Shown here in pieces: positions 8,272 through 17,189 of a stretch of 64,000 bases of DNA. The stretch is from Halopseudomonas pachastrellae (GTDB lineage Bacteria; Pseudomonadota; Gammaproteobacteria; Pseudomonadales; Pseudomonadaceae): NCBI RefSeq assembly GCF_900114765.1, contig NZ_FOUD01000003.1:124001-188000 (forward strand), read 5' to 3'. A program made the translations under genes and the position numbers. How positions within the stretch are numbered: position 1 is the stretch's first letter; the number at the start of each line of letters is the position of its first letter. Below the pieces are notes generated by a model. It had not been told where the DNA came from. It saw nothing but the letters and a program-made list of their open reading frames with translations, and made no database searches.

Positions 8272-9738
8272 GTGATTGAGTTCTATCTAAATGGCCAGCC
8301 GGAAAAACTTGACCGTGCTGACCCAAACATGAGCATCCTCGACTGGCTGCGCACCAAAAAGCGGCTTAGTGGCACCAAGGAGGGATGCGCTTCCGGTGAC
8401 TGCGGAGCTTGTACCGTACTGCTGGGTAGCCCTGCCGACGACGCGGGCGCGCATTATACGGCAATCAACAGTTGCATCAGCCTGATCGGCTCGTTGCATG
8501 GCAAGCACCTTATTACCGTGGACGCCCTGTCAGCTGATAACGCCCACCCGGTGCAGCGTGCCATGGTCGAGTGCAGCGGGTCGCAGTGCGGCTTTTGTAC
8601 GCCGGGCTTCATCATGTCTATGGTGGGCCTGCACCAGCAGGTCGTGGGCACTGAAGGCAACGCCAGTGAGCACCAGCTGATGGAGGCGCTAGCCGGCAAC
8701 CTGTGCCGCTGTACCGGTTATCGGCCGATTCTCGAAGCCGGCCGCCGCACCCTGGTGGACGCGGTGCAGCACTGGGATGGTGCCGCGCTGTTTGAGCCGG
8801 CCCCGGCGCAGACCTTCAGCGATACCCGCGCGCGCGCCGCCAGCCTGGAAGATGACGAGGGCAAGCGCTTTGACGCACCGGTTGAGCTGAGTGAGTTGCG
8901 CCGCCTGCTGGCGGCCAATCCGGCGGCCCGACTGGTGGCTGGCAGCACTGATCTGGCACTGGAAATCACCCAGCAGTTGAAGACATTGCCGCAGCTGATT
9001 TCGGTCGAGCAGATTGCCGAGCTGCATGCACTGAACAGTGATGAGCAAAACCTGACCATCGGGTCGGCTGCCACCTACAGTGAATTTGGCCCCACTCTGT
9101 GTGCCGACTGGCCAGCCTTTGCCGGCATGCTGGAGCGCCTCGGCTCACTGCAGGTGCGTAACCGTGGCACCCTGGGCGGGAATATCGGTAACGCCTCGCC
9201 CATCGGTGACATGCCGCCGCCGCTGATTGCCCTTGGCGCGCAGATCCAGCTCGACGGTGCCGACGGCGAGCGCTGGCTGGCGCTGGAAGACTTCTTTGTC
9301 GACTACAAGAAAACCCTGCTGGCGCCGGGCGAATTTATTCGCGCCGTGCAGGTGCCGCGTCCGCAAGATAATGAGCGGCTGTTTATCTACAAGATCTCCA
9401 AGCGACTGGATGACGACATCTCTGCCGTGCTGGGTGCGTTCTGGCTGCAGTTTGACGGTGACACTGTCAGCGATTGCCGCCTGGCCTTTGGCGGCATGGC
9501 GGGCATCCCCAAGCGTGCCACCGGCGCCGAAGCGGCCCTGCGTGGTGCGCGCTTTGACGAAACCGCCGTGGCCGCCGCGCAGGCAGCGCTGGCAGCGGAC
9601 TTCTCGCCGCTGTCTGATGTGCGCGCCTCGGCCAGCTACCGCACCACGGTGGCCGGCAACCTGCTGCTGCGTGCCCTCCATGAATTCCGTGCTGGCGCTG
9701 CCGGCACCTCTGCATTGACGGTGACCGACTATGCGTAA
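8272..9738 (+). CDS. xdhA: xanthine dehydrogenase small subunit (Fe-S/FAD)
   Basis: About 488 residues. The N-terminal 2Fe-2S ferredoxin domain has Cys39, Cys44 and Cys47 (GCASGDCGACTV). The second 2Fe-2S domain has CSGSQCGFCTPGF and GNLCRCTGYRPI. The FAD domain has RLVAGSTDL and RNRGTLGGNIGNASPIGD. With XdhB it oxidises hypoxanthine and xanthine to urate, passing electrons through the Fe-S centres to FAD and NAD. The GTG at 8272 follows GGAG at 7 nt and begins at the usual VIEFYLNG; an in-frame ATG at 8239 is less likely. It is first in a seven-gene urate-pathway operon. Confidence 0.95.
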   Translation: MIEFYLNGQPEKLDRADPNMSILDWLRTKKRLSGTKEGCASGDCGACTVLLGSPADDAGAHYTAINSCISLIGSLHGKHLITVDALSADNAHPVQRAMVECSGSQCGFCTPGFIMSMVGLHQQVVGTEGNASEHQLMEALAGNLCRCTGYRPILEAGRRTLVDAVQHWDGAALFEPAPAQTFSDTRARAASLEDDEGKRFDAPVELSELRRLLAANPAARLVAGSTDLALEITQQLKTLPQLISVEQIAELHALNSDEQNLTIGSAATYSEFGPTLCADWPAFAGMLERLGSLQVRNRGTLGGNIGNASPIGDMPPPLIALGAQIQLDGADGERWLALEDFFVDYKKTLLAPGEFIRAVQVPRPQDNERLFIYKISKRLDDDISAVLGAFWLQFDGDTVSDCRLAFGGMAGIPKRATGAEAALRGARFDETAVAAAQAALAADFSPLSDVRASASYRTTVAGNLLLRALHEFRAGAAGTSALTVTDYA

Positions 9739-12085
9739 ACTGCCCCGCGACATTTCCCGCCAGAGCGGCCAGCCGTTGGGTGTGGCTGGTCAGAGCGCCT
9801 TGCATGAGAGTGCCTGGCTGCACGTGACCGGCACCGCCCGCTACATCGATGATACGCCCGAGCCGGAAGGCATTCTGCACGCGGCCGTGGGCCACAGCGA
9901 ACAGGCCCACGCGCGGGTGCTGAGCATGGACCTGTCTGCCGTGCGCGCCTACCCCGGCGTGGTCGCGGTGCTGACCGTGGGTGACGTGCCGGGGCATACC
10001 GACATCGGCCCGGTCTTTCCGGGTGACCCGGTGCTGGCGGGCGAGCTGGTCGAACATATCGGCCAGCCGCTGTTTGCCGTGGCGGCCACCAGCCATACGG
10101 CGGCGCGCAAGGCGGCCAAGCTGGCCAAGGTCGAGTACGAACCCCTGCACGCGGTGCTGGACACCCGCGAGGCGCTGGAGAAGCAGTTTTTTGTCCGTCC
10201 CAGCCACACCCAGCAGCGCGGTGACCCGGACGCGGCACTGGCCGGCGCGCCGCATCGCCTCAAGGGCGAAATCAATGTCGGCGGGCAGGAGCACTTCTAC
10301 CTGGAAGGCCAGGCCTGTGTGGCGCTGCCGCAGGAAGACGGCGGCATGTTTGTGCATACCTCCAGCCAGCACCCCTCCGAGGTGCAGAAGCTGGTGGCCG
10401 AGGTACTGGGGCTGCCGATTCACGCGGTGACCGCCTCGGTACGCCGCATGGGCGGCGGCTTTGGCGGCAAGGAAACCCAGGCTGCGCCGGTCGCCTGTGT
10501 GGCCGCCTTGCTGGCCAACGCCACCAAGCGCCCGGTGAAGTATCGCCTGTCGCGCCCCGATGACATGGTGCAGACCGGCAAGCGCCACGACTTTCTCAAC
10601 ACCTACGACATCGGCTTTGACGAGCAGGGCGTGATTCAGGGCGCCGAGATCATGGTGGCCGGTCGCTGCGGCTACTCGCCGGACCTGTCCAACGCCATTG
10701 TCGAACGGGCCATGTTCCACTCCGATAACGCCTATTACCTTGATCAGGCGCGGGTTACCGGCCACTGCTGTAAAACGCACACGGTGTCCAACACGGCGTT
10801 CCGCGGCTTTGGCGGCCCGCAGGGCATGATGGTCATTGAGCAGGCGGTGGATGACATCGCTCGCCACCTGCAGCTGGACCCGCTGGAGGTGCGCAAGCGC
10901 AACCTCTACCGCGAAGGCCGCGACACCACCCATTACGGCCAGACCATCACCCACCACGTGCTGCCGGAGCTGATCAGCCAGCTGGAAACCAGCGCCGATT
11001 ATCAGGCGCGCCGCGCCGAGATCACGGCCTTCAACCAGCAAAGCCCGGTGCTCAAGCGCGGGCTGGCGCTGACGCCGGTGAAATTTGGTATTTCCTTCAC
11101 CGCCAAGCACCTCAACCAGGCCGGCGCGCTGGTACTGATCTACACCGACGGCAGCCTGCAGGTGAATCATGGCGGCACCGAGATGGGCCAGGGCCTGTAT
11201 ATCAAGATTGCGCAGGTAGTCGCTGCGGCCTTCCAGATCGACGTGGACAAGGTCAAGGTCACCGCAACCCGTACCGACAAGGTGCCCAACACCTCGCCAA
11301 CGGCCGCCTCCTCCGGCTCGGACCTTAACGGCATGGCGGCGCTGGATGCCTGCGAGAAGATCAAGGCCAGGCTGGTCGCCTTTGCTGCTGCCGAATACGG
11401 CTGTGAGCAGAGCGCGGTGCGCTTTGAGAACAACCAACTGGTGGCGGGCGACATTCGTCTGGACTGGGCCGACTTTATCCAGAAGGCCTACATGAACCGC
11501 ATCGCCCTGTCCTCCTCGGGCTTTTACGCCACGCCCAATATCTACTACGACCACGCCAAGGGTCAGGGCCACCCGTTCCTGTACTACGCCAATGGCGCGG
11601 CCTGCTCCGAGGTGGTGCTCGATACCCTGACCGGCGAATACCGCGTGCTGCGTACCGACATCCTGCACGACGCCGGGCAGTCGCTGAATCCTGATATCGA
11701 TATCGGCCAGATCGAGGGCGGTTTTGTGCAGGGCATGGGCTGGTTGACCACCGAGGAGCTGGTGTACAGCGATCAGGGTCGCCTGCTGACCACCGGGCCT
11801 GCCACCTACAAGATTCCGGCAGTGTCGGACATGCCGCCGGACTTGCGCGTCAATCTGCTGGCCAACAGCCCGAACAAGGAAGCCACGGTGTTTCGCTCCA
11901 AGGCGGTTGGCGAGCCGCCGCTGATGCTCGGCATTGCGGTGTGGAGTGCTCTGCGTGACGCCGTGGCCAGCCTGACCGATTACCGCTATAGCCCGCCGCT
12001 GGACACCCCGGCCACCCCCGAGCGCATGCTCGCCGCGGTGACCGCTGCGCGCCAGTGGGCGCTGGCCGAGCAGGAGGCCGTGTAA
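9731..12085 (+). CDS. xdhB: xanthine dehydrogenase large, molybdopterin-binding subunit
   Basis: 784 residues, the normal length for bacterial XdhB. The molybdenum-cofactor contacts RMGGGFGGKET and NTAFRGFGGPQGM are present, as is the C-terminal KAVGEPPLMLG with the catalytic Glu. It hydroxylates hypoxanthine and xanthine at the Mo centre. The start codon overlaps the xdhA stop by 8 nt, so translation is coupled. A 733-residue open frame on the opposite strand is a codon-bias shadow. Confidence 0.96.
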   Translation: MRKLPRDISRQSGQPLGVAGQSALHESAWLHVTGTARYIDDTPEPEGILHAAVGHSEQAHARVLSMDLSAVRAYPGVVAVLTVGDVPGHTDIGPVFPGDPVLAGELVEHIGQPLFAVAATSHTAARKAAKLAKVEYEPLHAVLDTREALEKQFFVRPSHTQQRGDPDAALAGAPHRLKGEINVGGQEHFYLEGQACVALPQEDGGMFVHTSSQHPSEVQKLVAEVLGLPIHAVTASVRRMGGGFGGKETQAAPVACVAALLANATKRPVKYRLSRPDDMVQTGKRHDFLNTYDIGFDEQGVIQGAEIMVAGRCGYSPDLSNAIVERAMFHSDNAYYLDQARVTGHCCKTHTVSNTAFRGFGGPQGMMVIEQAVDDIARHLQLDPLEVRKRNLYREGRDTTHYGQTITHHVLPELISQLETSADYQARRAEITAFNQQSPVLKRGLALTPVKFGISFTAKHLNQAGALVLIYTDGSLQVNHGGTEMGQGLYIKIAQVVAAAFQIDVDKVKVTATRTDKVPNTSPTAASSGSDLNGMAALDACEKIKARLVAFAAAEYGCEQSAVRFENNQLVAGDIRLDWADFIQKAYMNRIALSSSGFYATPNIYYDHAKGQGHPFLYYANGAACSEVVLDTLTGEYRVLRTDILHDAGQSLNPDIDIGQIEGGFVQGMGWLTTEELVYSDQGRLLTTGPATYKIPAVSDMPPDLRVNLLANSPNKEATVFRSKAVGEPPLMLGIAVWSALRDAVASLTDYRYSPPLDTPATPERMLAAVTAARQWALAEQEAV

Positions 12086-12963
12086 TGAACAAGCAACTGC
12101 GCTGGTTTGAGGCGGTCGCCGACTGCGAGCAGCGCGGCGAGCCCTACGTGCTGGTGACCGTGGTTGGCGTTGCCGGCTCGGTGCCGCGTGAGCCGTCGAG
12201 CAAGATGGTGATCAGCGGTGAACATACCTGGGACACCATTGGCGGCGGCCATCTGGAATATCTGGTCACCGCCCGCGCCCGTGAGCAGCTGGCTGCCGGT
12301 CGCTTCGAGACCGTGCTGGAGCACTTTCCGCTGGGGGCCTCGTTGGGCCAGTGCTGCGGCGGCAGTGTGTCGGTGCTGCTCGAAGGCCAGCCCGGCAGCG
12401 ATGCGCAACTGGTGGTCTTTGGTGCCGGCCACGTGGCGCAGGCGCTGATGAGCATCATGGGGCAGTTGCCCTGGCAGGTAACGCTGGTCGACTCGCGCGC
12501 CGAGGTGTTACCGCGCGATCTGGCGGCGAACATCCGTACGCTGCACACCGATGACCCGGTGGGCGATGCCCCGGCGCTGTGCCGTGGCCGCCACGTGCTG
12601 ATTCTGACCCACAACCATCAGCTCGATTACGACCTGTGCCGTGCGTTGCTGGATGCCGGCGACGCAGCCTCGGTGGGCCTGATCGGCTCGCAGACCAAGG
12701 CCGATCGCTTCCGCCAGCGACTCAACCACCGGGGCTACAGCGACGAGCAGATAGCCGGCATTCGCTGCCCGGTCGGGCGCAGTGATGTGCCGGGCAAGCG
12801 GCCGATGGAGGTCGCGGTATCGATCAGCGCCGAATTGCTGGCCCTCGGTAAGCCGGCTGCGCCGCGCGAGCGCCGGCGCGGCGTGAGCTGGCCGCAGCTG
12901 CGCGACTTGATGAAGCAGGACAACACCCTTGAGATACCGCAACAGCCGGTGGAGACAAAATGA
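12085..12963 (+). CDS. xdhC: xanthine dehydrogenase accessory protein XdhC
   Basis: 292 residues. It has the N-terminal XdhC/CoxI domain (VTVVGVAGSVPREPSSKM; IGGGHLEY; LGASLGQCCGGSV) and a C-terminal Rossmann-like part with VFGAGHVAQAL. XdhC binds molybdenum cofactor, promotes its sulfuration and delivers it to XdhB. The CQCC-like cysteine pair in GQCCGG is a known feature of the family. The ATG shares its A with the last base of the xdhB stop. Confidence 0.95.
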   Translation: MNKQLRWFEAVADCEQRGEPYVLVTVVGVAGSVPREPSSKMVISGEHTWDTIGGGHLEYLVTARAREQLAAGRFETVLEHFPLGASLGQCCGGSVSVLLEGQPGSDAQLVVFGAGHVAQALMSIMGQLPWQVTLVDSRAEVLPRDLAANIRTLHTDDPVGDAPALCRGRHVLILTHNHQLDYDLCRALLDAGDAASVGLIGSQTKADRFRQRLNHRGYSDEQIAGIRCPVGRSDVPGKRPMEVAVSISAELLALGKPAAPRERRRGVSWPQLRDLMKQDNTLEIPQQPVETK

Positions 12964-13460
12964 CACTGGAACAGCTGAACACCCTGCCTGAAGACGAGGC
13001 GCTGGCTGTCTTTCGTGATTGCTGCGCCGCCGATGCCTGGGCGCGTCCGATGGTCACCGCCCGCCCCTATCAAAGCGCCGAGGCGCTGCACGGCACCGCC
13101 CGCGCGCTCTGGCCCAATCTGCATGAAGCCGACTGGCTGGTGGCCTTTGAGGCGCACCCCAAGATCGGCGACATCAAGAGCCTGAAAGCCAAGTACGCCA
13201 GCACCGAAGCGCTGGCCAGCGGCGAGCAGGCCGGAGCGCGCATCGCACCCGACGCCGTGCTGCAGCGCCTGAAGGAAGGTAACGACGCCTACTTCGACAA
13301 GTTCGGCTTTATCTTTATCGTTTGCGCCACCGGCAAGAGCGCCGAAGAAATGCTTGCGCTGCTGGAGCAGCGCCTGCCCAACAGCCGCGAGCAGGAAATA
13401 CGGATCGCCGCTGAAGAACAGGCCAAGATCACCCACATTCGTCTGGACAAGCTGCTATGA
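12960..13460 (+). CDS. uraD: OHCU decarboxylase
   Basis: 166 residues, normal for the family. It shows FEAHPKIGD with the catalytic His and the C-terminal FGFIFIVCATGKSAEEML, then the Arg-rich end EIRIAAEEQAKITHIRL. The enzyme turns 2-oxo-4-hydroxy-4-carboxy-5-ureidoimidazoline into S-allantoin, the third step after urate hydroxylation. It overlaps xdhC by ATGA and uraH by ATGA, so it sits inside the coupled operon. Confidence 0.95.
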   Translation: MTLEQLNTLPEDEALAVFRDCCAADAWARPMVTARPYQSAEALHGTARALWPNLHEADWLVAFEAHPKIGDIKSLKAKYASTEALASGEQAGARIAPDAVLQRLKEGNDAYFDKFGFIFIVCATGKSAEEMLALLEQRLPNSREQEIRIAAEEQAKITHIRLDKLL

Positions 13461-13798
13461 GCAAGAGCCCGATTACCACCCATATTCTCGACCTCGGCAG
13501 CGGCAAGCCCGCCGCCGGTGTGCGCATTACCCTTGAACAGCAGCAGGGCGACAGCTGGGTCACGCTGGCCAGCGCCGAAACCGACGCCGACGGCCGCGTG
13601 CTGAACGGTTTTGGCAGCGAAGCGGTCGCCGGTGTCTATCGCCTGACCTTCGACACCGACGGCTATTACGCGGCCCAGGGCCTGCGCTGTTTTTACCCGC
13701 AGGTCACCATCGCCTTCCGCCTGGACGATGTGCAGGCCCATTACCACGTGCCGCTGCTGCTCAACCAGTGGGGCTATTCGACCTACCGGGGGAGCTAG
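13457..13798 (+). CDS. uraH: 5-hydroxyisourate hydrolase
   Basis: 113 residues, transthyretin-like fold. The N-terminal signature ITTHILDLGSGKPA with the active-site His and the C-terminal tetrapeptide YRGS that marks HIU hydrolases rather than transthyretins are both present. It hydrolyses 5-hydroxyisourate to OHCU. It starts within the uraD stop (ATGA) and ends one base before the guaD ATG. Confidence 0.96.
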   Translation: MSKSPITTHILDLGSGKPAAGVRITLEQQQGDSWVTLASAETDADGRVLNGFGSEAVAGVYRLTFDTDGYYAAQGLRCFYPQVTIAFRLDDVQAHYHVPLLLNQWGYSTYRGS

Positions 13799-13799
13799 G

Positions 13800-15161
13800 A
13801 TGACGACCAACTCTGATGCCGCCAGCGTGTCGGCCTTCCGCGGCCCACTGCTGCACTTTTTGTCCGAACCGGGCCTCGGCACGCCCGATCCGGCCAGTTA
13901 CAGCTACCTCAGCGACGGCCTGCTGGTGGTTGCCGATGGCCGGGTGCAGGCGGTGGGTGACGCCGCCGAGCTGTTGCCGACCCTGCCGGCGGGTACCGCG
14001 GTCGAGCATTCGCCGGAGGGGCTGATCCTGCCCGGCATGATCGACACCCACGTACACATGCCGCAGCTGGCGGTCATGGCCAGTTACGGCACCCAGCTGC
14101 TGGAGTGGCTGGAAACCTACACCTTCCCGACCGAATCACGCTTTGCCGACGCCGACTGGTCGGCCAAACAGTCCAAGGTCTTCCTCGACCTGCTGCTGGC
14201 GCACGGCACCACCTCGGCGCTGGTGTTCAGCACCTCGCACAAGGTCGCCAGCGAGGCGCTGTTCAGCGCCGCGCACGAGTACAACATGGCGATCACCACC
14301 GGCCGGGTGATGATGGACTGCAACGCCCCGGACGGCGTACGCGACACCGCCGAGGCCAGCTATGAGGAGAGCCGCGAGCTGATCGCCCGCTGGCACGGCA
14401 CCGGTCGTCAGCGTTACGCCGTGACCCCGCGCTTTGCTGCGACCTCGACCCATGAGCAGCTGACCTACGCCGGCAAGCTGATGACCGAGGCCGAGGGCCT
14501 CTTGATGCAGACCCACTGGGCCGAGAACAAGGCCGAGATCGCCTGGATTGCCGAGCTGTTCCCGGACCGCGCCAGCTATCTGGATGTTTACGATCACTTT
14601 GGTCTGCTCGGCCCACGCAGCGTGCTGGCGCACGGTATTCACATCGACGACGCCGACCGCGCCCGGCTGGCCGAAACCGGCACTCGCATCGCCTTCTGCC
14701 CGACCTCCAACACCTTCCTCGGCAGCGGCCTGTTCGATCTGGCCAGCGCCCGCGCGGCGAATGTCGAAGTGGGGCTGGCGTCGGATGTCGGTGGCGGCAC
14801 CAGCCTGTCGATGCTGGTCACCATGGCCGAGGCCTACAAGGTCTGCCAGTTGCGCGGCCAGAGCCTCAACCCGTTCCAGGCGTTCTACATGGCGACCCTC
14901 GGCAACGCCAAGGTGCTCCACCAGGAGAACGAGACCGGCAACCTGGCGCCCGGCAAGATGGCGGACTTTCTGATCATCGACCGTGCCGCCAGCCCGATTC
15001 AGCAACTCAAGCACAGCGCCGAGCGCGATCTGTCGGGCATCCTGTTCGACCTGATGATCCTCGGCGACGACCGCAGCATCCGTCGCACCTACATCGCCGG
15101 CCAATGCCGTTACGACCGCGACGCCGTACAAGGAGCAGCCCATGCTGGTCTATCTGTCTGA
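13800..15161 (+). CDS. guaD: guanine deaminase
   Basis: About 453 residues of the amidohydrolase superfamily. The metal-site motifs are GMIDTHVHMPQ, MQTHWAENKAEI, LAHGIHIDD and LASDVGGGTSLS, which together match guanine deaminases. It converts guanine to xanthine and so feeds XdhAB. The ATG at 13800 follows GGGGGAGCTAG and lies right behind the uraH stop; the frame is open further upstream inside uraH. The 3' end overlaps puuD by 20 nt. Confidence 0.94.
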   Translation: MTTNSDAASVSAFRGPLLHFLSEPGLGTPDPASYSYLSDGLLVVADGRVQAVGDAAELLPTLPAGTAVEHSPEGLILPGMIDTHVHMPQLAVMASYGTQLLEWLETYTFPTESRFADADWSAKQSKVFLDLLLAHGTTSALVFSTSHKVASEALFSAAHEYNMAITTGRVMMDCNAPDGVRDTAEASYEESRELIARWHGTGRQRYAVTPRFAATSTHEQLTYAGKLMTEAEGLLMQTHWAENKAEIAWIAELFPDRASYLDVYDHFGLLGPRSVLAHGIHIDDADRARLAETGTRIAFCPTSNTFLGSGLFDLASARAANVEVGLASDVGGGTSLSMLVTMAEAYKVCQLRGQSLNPFQAFYMATLGNAKVLHQENETGNLAPGKMADFLIIDRAASPIQQLKHSAERDLSGILFDLMILGDDRSIRRTYIAGQCRYDRDAVQGAAHAGLSV

Positions 15162-16383
15162 GTGGCTTAGCCTGATCATCCGCTGGTTTCATGTGATTGC
15201 CGGGGTGGCCTGGATTGGCGCCTCGTTCTACTTCGTCTGGCTGGACAACAACCTGCGCGAGCCGCCGGCGTGGAAGAAGCAAAAGGGCATCAAAGGCGAT
15301 CTCTGGGCAATTCACGGTGGTGGCTTCTATGAGGTGGCCAAGTACGAAGTCGGCCCCGAGCAGATGCCCTCTGACCTGCACTGGTTCAAGTGGGAGGCTT
15401 ACAGCACCCTGCTCAGCGGCCTGGCGCTGCTGGCTGTGGTGTATTACATGGGCAACCCAGGCTATCTGATCGACCCCAGTAAGGTGGCGCTCAGTGGCGC
15501 CGGCGCCGTCGCCATTGGCGTGGGCACCCTGGTCGCAGTCGTCGCTTTGTATGAGGCGCTGATTCGCAGCCCGCTGGCGCGTAACGGCATGGCCTTTGGC
15601 GTGGTGCTGTATCTGATTCTGGTCGCGGTTGCCTTTGGCCTGTATCAGGTGTTTGCCGGTCGTGGCGCTTACATTCACGTGGGCGCGGTCATTGGCACCA
15701 TCATGGTTGGTAACGTGTTCCTCGGTATCGTGCCGGCCCAGCGTGCATTGGTGAATGCGGTGGCCCGTGGCGAGAAGCCGGGTGAAGAGGTGGTGATGCT
15801 GGCCCAGCGCGCCATGCTGCGCTCGCGCCACAACAACTACCTCACGCTGCCGGTGCTGTTCATCATGATCAGCAACCACTACCCGATGTTCTACGCCCAT
15901 GCCCACGGCTGGCTGGCGCTGGCGGCCATTGGCGCCATCACCGCCTACGCGCGTCACTTCTTCAACCTGCGTAACCAGGGCCAGTTCAAACCCTCGATTC
16001 TGGTTGTCAGCGCACTGGCGACTGTCGCCCTGATCTGGGCCATGGCGCCGAGCGCACCCTCTACCGTGGCAACCCACAGCCACGGCACGGCGCAAACCGA
16101 TGGTGACAGCGCTGCGGCCGCACCGAGCCCGGTGACCGGCGCTGAGATCAGCCAGCTGTTGGCTACCCACTGCCAGGCCTGCCACGCTGCCAAGCCAACC
16201 AGCCCGGCGTTCCAGGCACCGCCTGCCGGCATCATTCTGGACAGCCTGGAGCACCTCAAGCAGCACGGTGACAAGGTCTATCAGGCGGCGGTAGCGACGC
16301 ACTATATGCCGCTGGGCAACATGAGCGGCATGAGCGATGAAGAACGCAGCCTGCTGGGACGCTGGCTGCAGGAGAATCGCTGA
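15142..16383 (+). CDS. puuD: membrane-bound urate hydroxylase with cytochrome c domain
   Basis: 413 residues. The N-terminal ~310 residues carry about eight membrane spans (starting WLSLIIRWFHVIAGVAWIGA) typical of PuuD. The C-terminal tail holds a cytochrome c domain with the haem motif CQACH and a downstream Met (MPLGNMSGM). It oxidises urate to 5-hydroxyisourate at the membrane and passes electrons to the respiratory chain, replacing a soluble uricase. It is the last gene of the operon, with a GC-rich hairpin following. Confidence 0.95.
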   Translation: MLVYLSEWLSLIIRWFHVIAGVAWIGASFYFVWLDNNLREPPAWKKQKGIKGDLWAIHGGGFYEVAKYEVGPEQMPSDLHWFKWEAYSTLLSGLALLAVVYYMGNPGYLIDPSKVALSGAGAVAIGVGTLVAVVALYEALIRSPLARNGMAFGVVLYLILVAVAFGLYQVFAGRGAYIHVGAVIGTIMVGNVFLGIVPAQRALVNAVARGEKPGEEVVMLAQRAMLRSRHNNYLTLPVLFIMISNHYPMFYAHAHGWLALAAIGAITAYARHFFNLRNQGQFKPSILVVSALATVALIWAMAPSAPSTVATHSHGTAQTDGDSAAAAPSPVTGAEISQLLATHCQACHAAKPTSPAFQAPPAGIILDSLEHLKQHGDKVYQAAVATHYMPLGNMSGMSDEERSLLGRWLQENR

Positions 16384-16393
16384 GTGAGATGCA

Positions 16394-16423
16394 AGGCGGA
16401 GCGGGCGCTGGCCTGCTCCGCCT
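16394..16423 (+). terminator. hairpin after puuD
   Basis: AGGCGGAGC (16394-16402) pairs with GCTCCGCCT (16415-16423). There is no T-tract, so it may be an mRNA-stabilising hairpin instead of a full intrinsic terminator. Confidence 0.45.
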
Positions 16424-16500
16424 ACGCATAGTCAGAGCAAGTACAGGCCGCGTGCATCGGTTATGCTGCGTTCACTCTGTGGACAAGGACGGACCATTGC

Positions 16501-17148
16501 ATGCGTGTTGATAATCTCATTCTCCTGGTATTGGCGGCGATTGCGCTGTTTGCGCTGTACAGAGCCTATGGCAAGGCTCGTCGTGCCCGTCGCGAACGAT
16601 TGATCGACACCTATCGTTTCCCTGAGTCGATTGCGGCGAAAGTCGGGAAAACCTATCCGCATCTGAGCGACGCTGAGGTAACGCGGGTCATGCAGGGGCT
16701 GCGTGAGTACTTCCACCTGTGCAATACCGCGGGCCGGCGTATGGTGTCCATGCCGTCCCAGGCGGTGGATGTGGCCTGGCATGAGTTCATCCTGTTTACC
16801 CGCAAGTACGAGTGTTTTTGCGGCAAGGCGTTGGGCCGCTTTCTGCATCACACCCCGGCCGAAGCCATGCGCTCTCCCACCAGCGCCCAGGCCGGCATCA
16901 AGACCGCCTGGCGCCTGTCGTGCCTGCGTGAGGGCATGCAACCGCGTGCAGCGCACCGCCTGCCGCTGCTGTTTGCCATTGATGCACAGTTGAACATCGT
17001 TGACGGCTTTCGCTACGCGCTTGATTGTAAGCGCTCACCGGGCGATGACTATTGTGCGGGGCATATTGGTTGCAGCTCGGGCTGTGGCGGTGGCTGCGGT
17101 GGTGACTCGTCAGGCGGGGATGGCGGTTGCGGCGGGGGTGGAGACTGA
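16501..17148 (+). CDS. membrane-anchored GRDP-like protein with a Gly/Cys tail
   Basis: 215 residues. One N-terminal membrane span (LILLVLAAIALFALY) is followed by a basic stretch. The core VDVAWHEFILFTRKYECFC resembles the WH-containing repeat of glycine-rich-domain (GRDP) proteins, and the tail is a low-complexity run of Gly, Ser and Cys with 6 Cys in the last ~40 residues. Biochemical function is unknown. The tail could bind metal, be modified, or be structural. It is monocistronic between puuD and a convergent reductase, with a terminator on the far side. Confidence 0.7.
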   Translation: MRVDNLILLVLAAIALFALYRAYGKARRARRERLIDTYRFPESIAAKVGKTYPHLSDAEVTRVMQGLREYFHLCNTAGRRMVSMPSQAVDVAWHEFILFTRKYECFCGKALGRFLHHTPAEAMRSPTSAQAGIKTAWRLSCLREGMQPRAAHRLPLLFAIDAQLNIVDGFRYALDCKRSPGDDYCAGHIGCSSGCGGGCGGDSSGGDGGCGGGGD

Positions 17149-17154
17149 CGTGTC

Positions 17155-17178
17155 TGCCCCCACCGGCAGGTGGGGGCA
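17155..17178. terminator. bidirectional intrinsic hairpin
   Basis: TGCCCCCACC (17155-17164) pairs perfectly with GGTGGGGGCA (17169-17178) around a 4-base loop. It lies between two convergent genes. Confidence 0.6.
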
Positions 17179-17189
17179 ACGTGCGGGGG

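Noticed and set aside
9467-11668. 733-residue open frame antisense to xdhB and xdhA
   Set aside because: It mirrors the codon bias of the real genes, has no recognisable domain, and xdhA/xdhB are certain.
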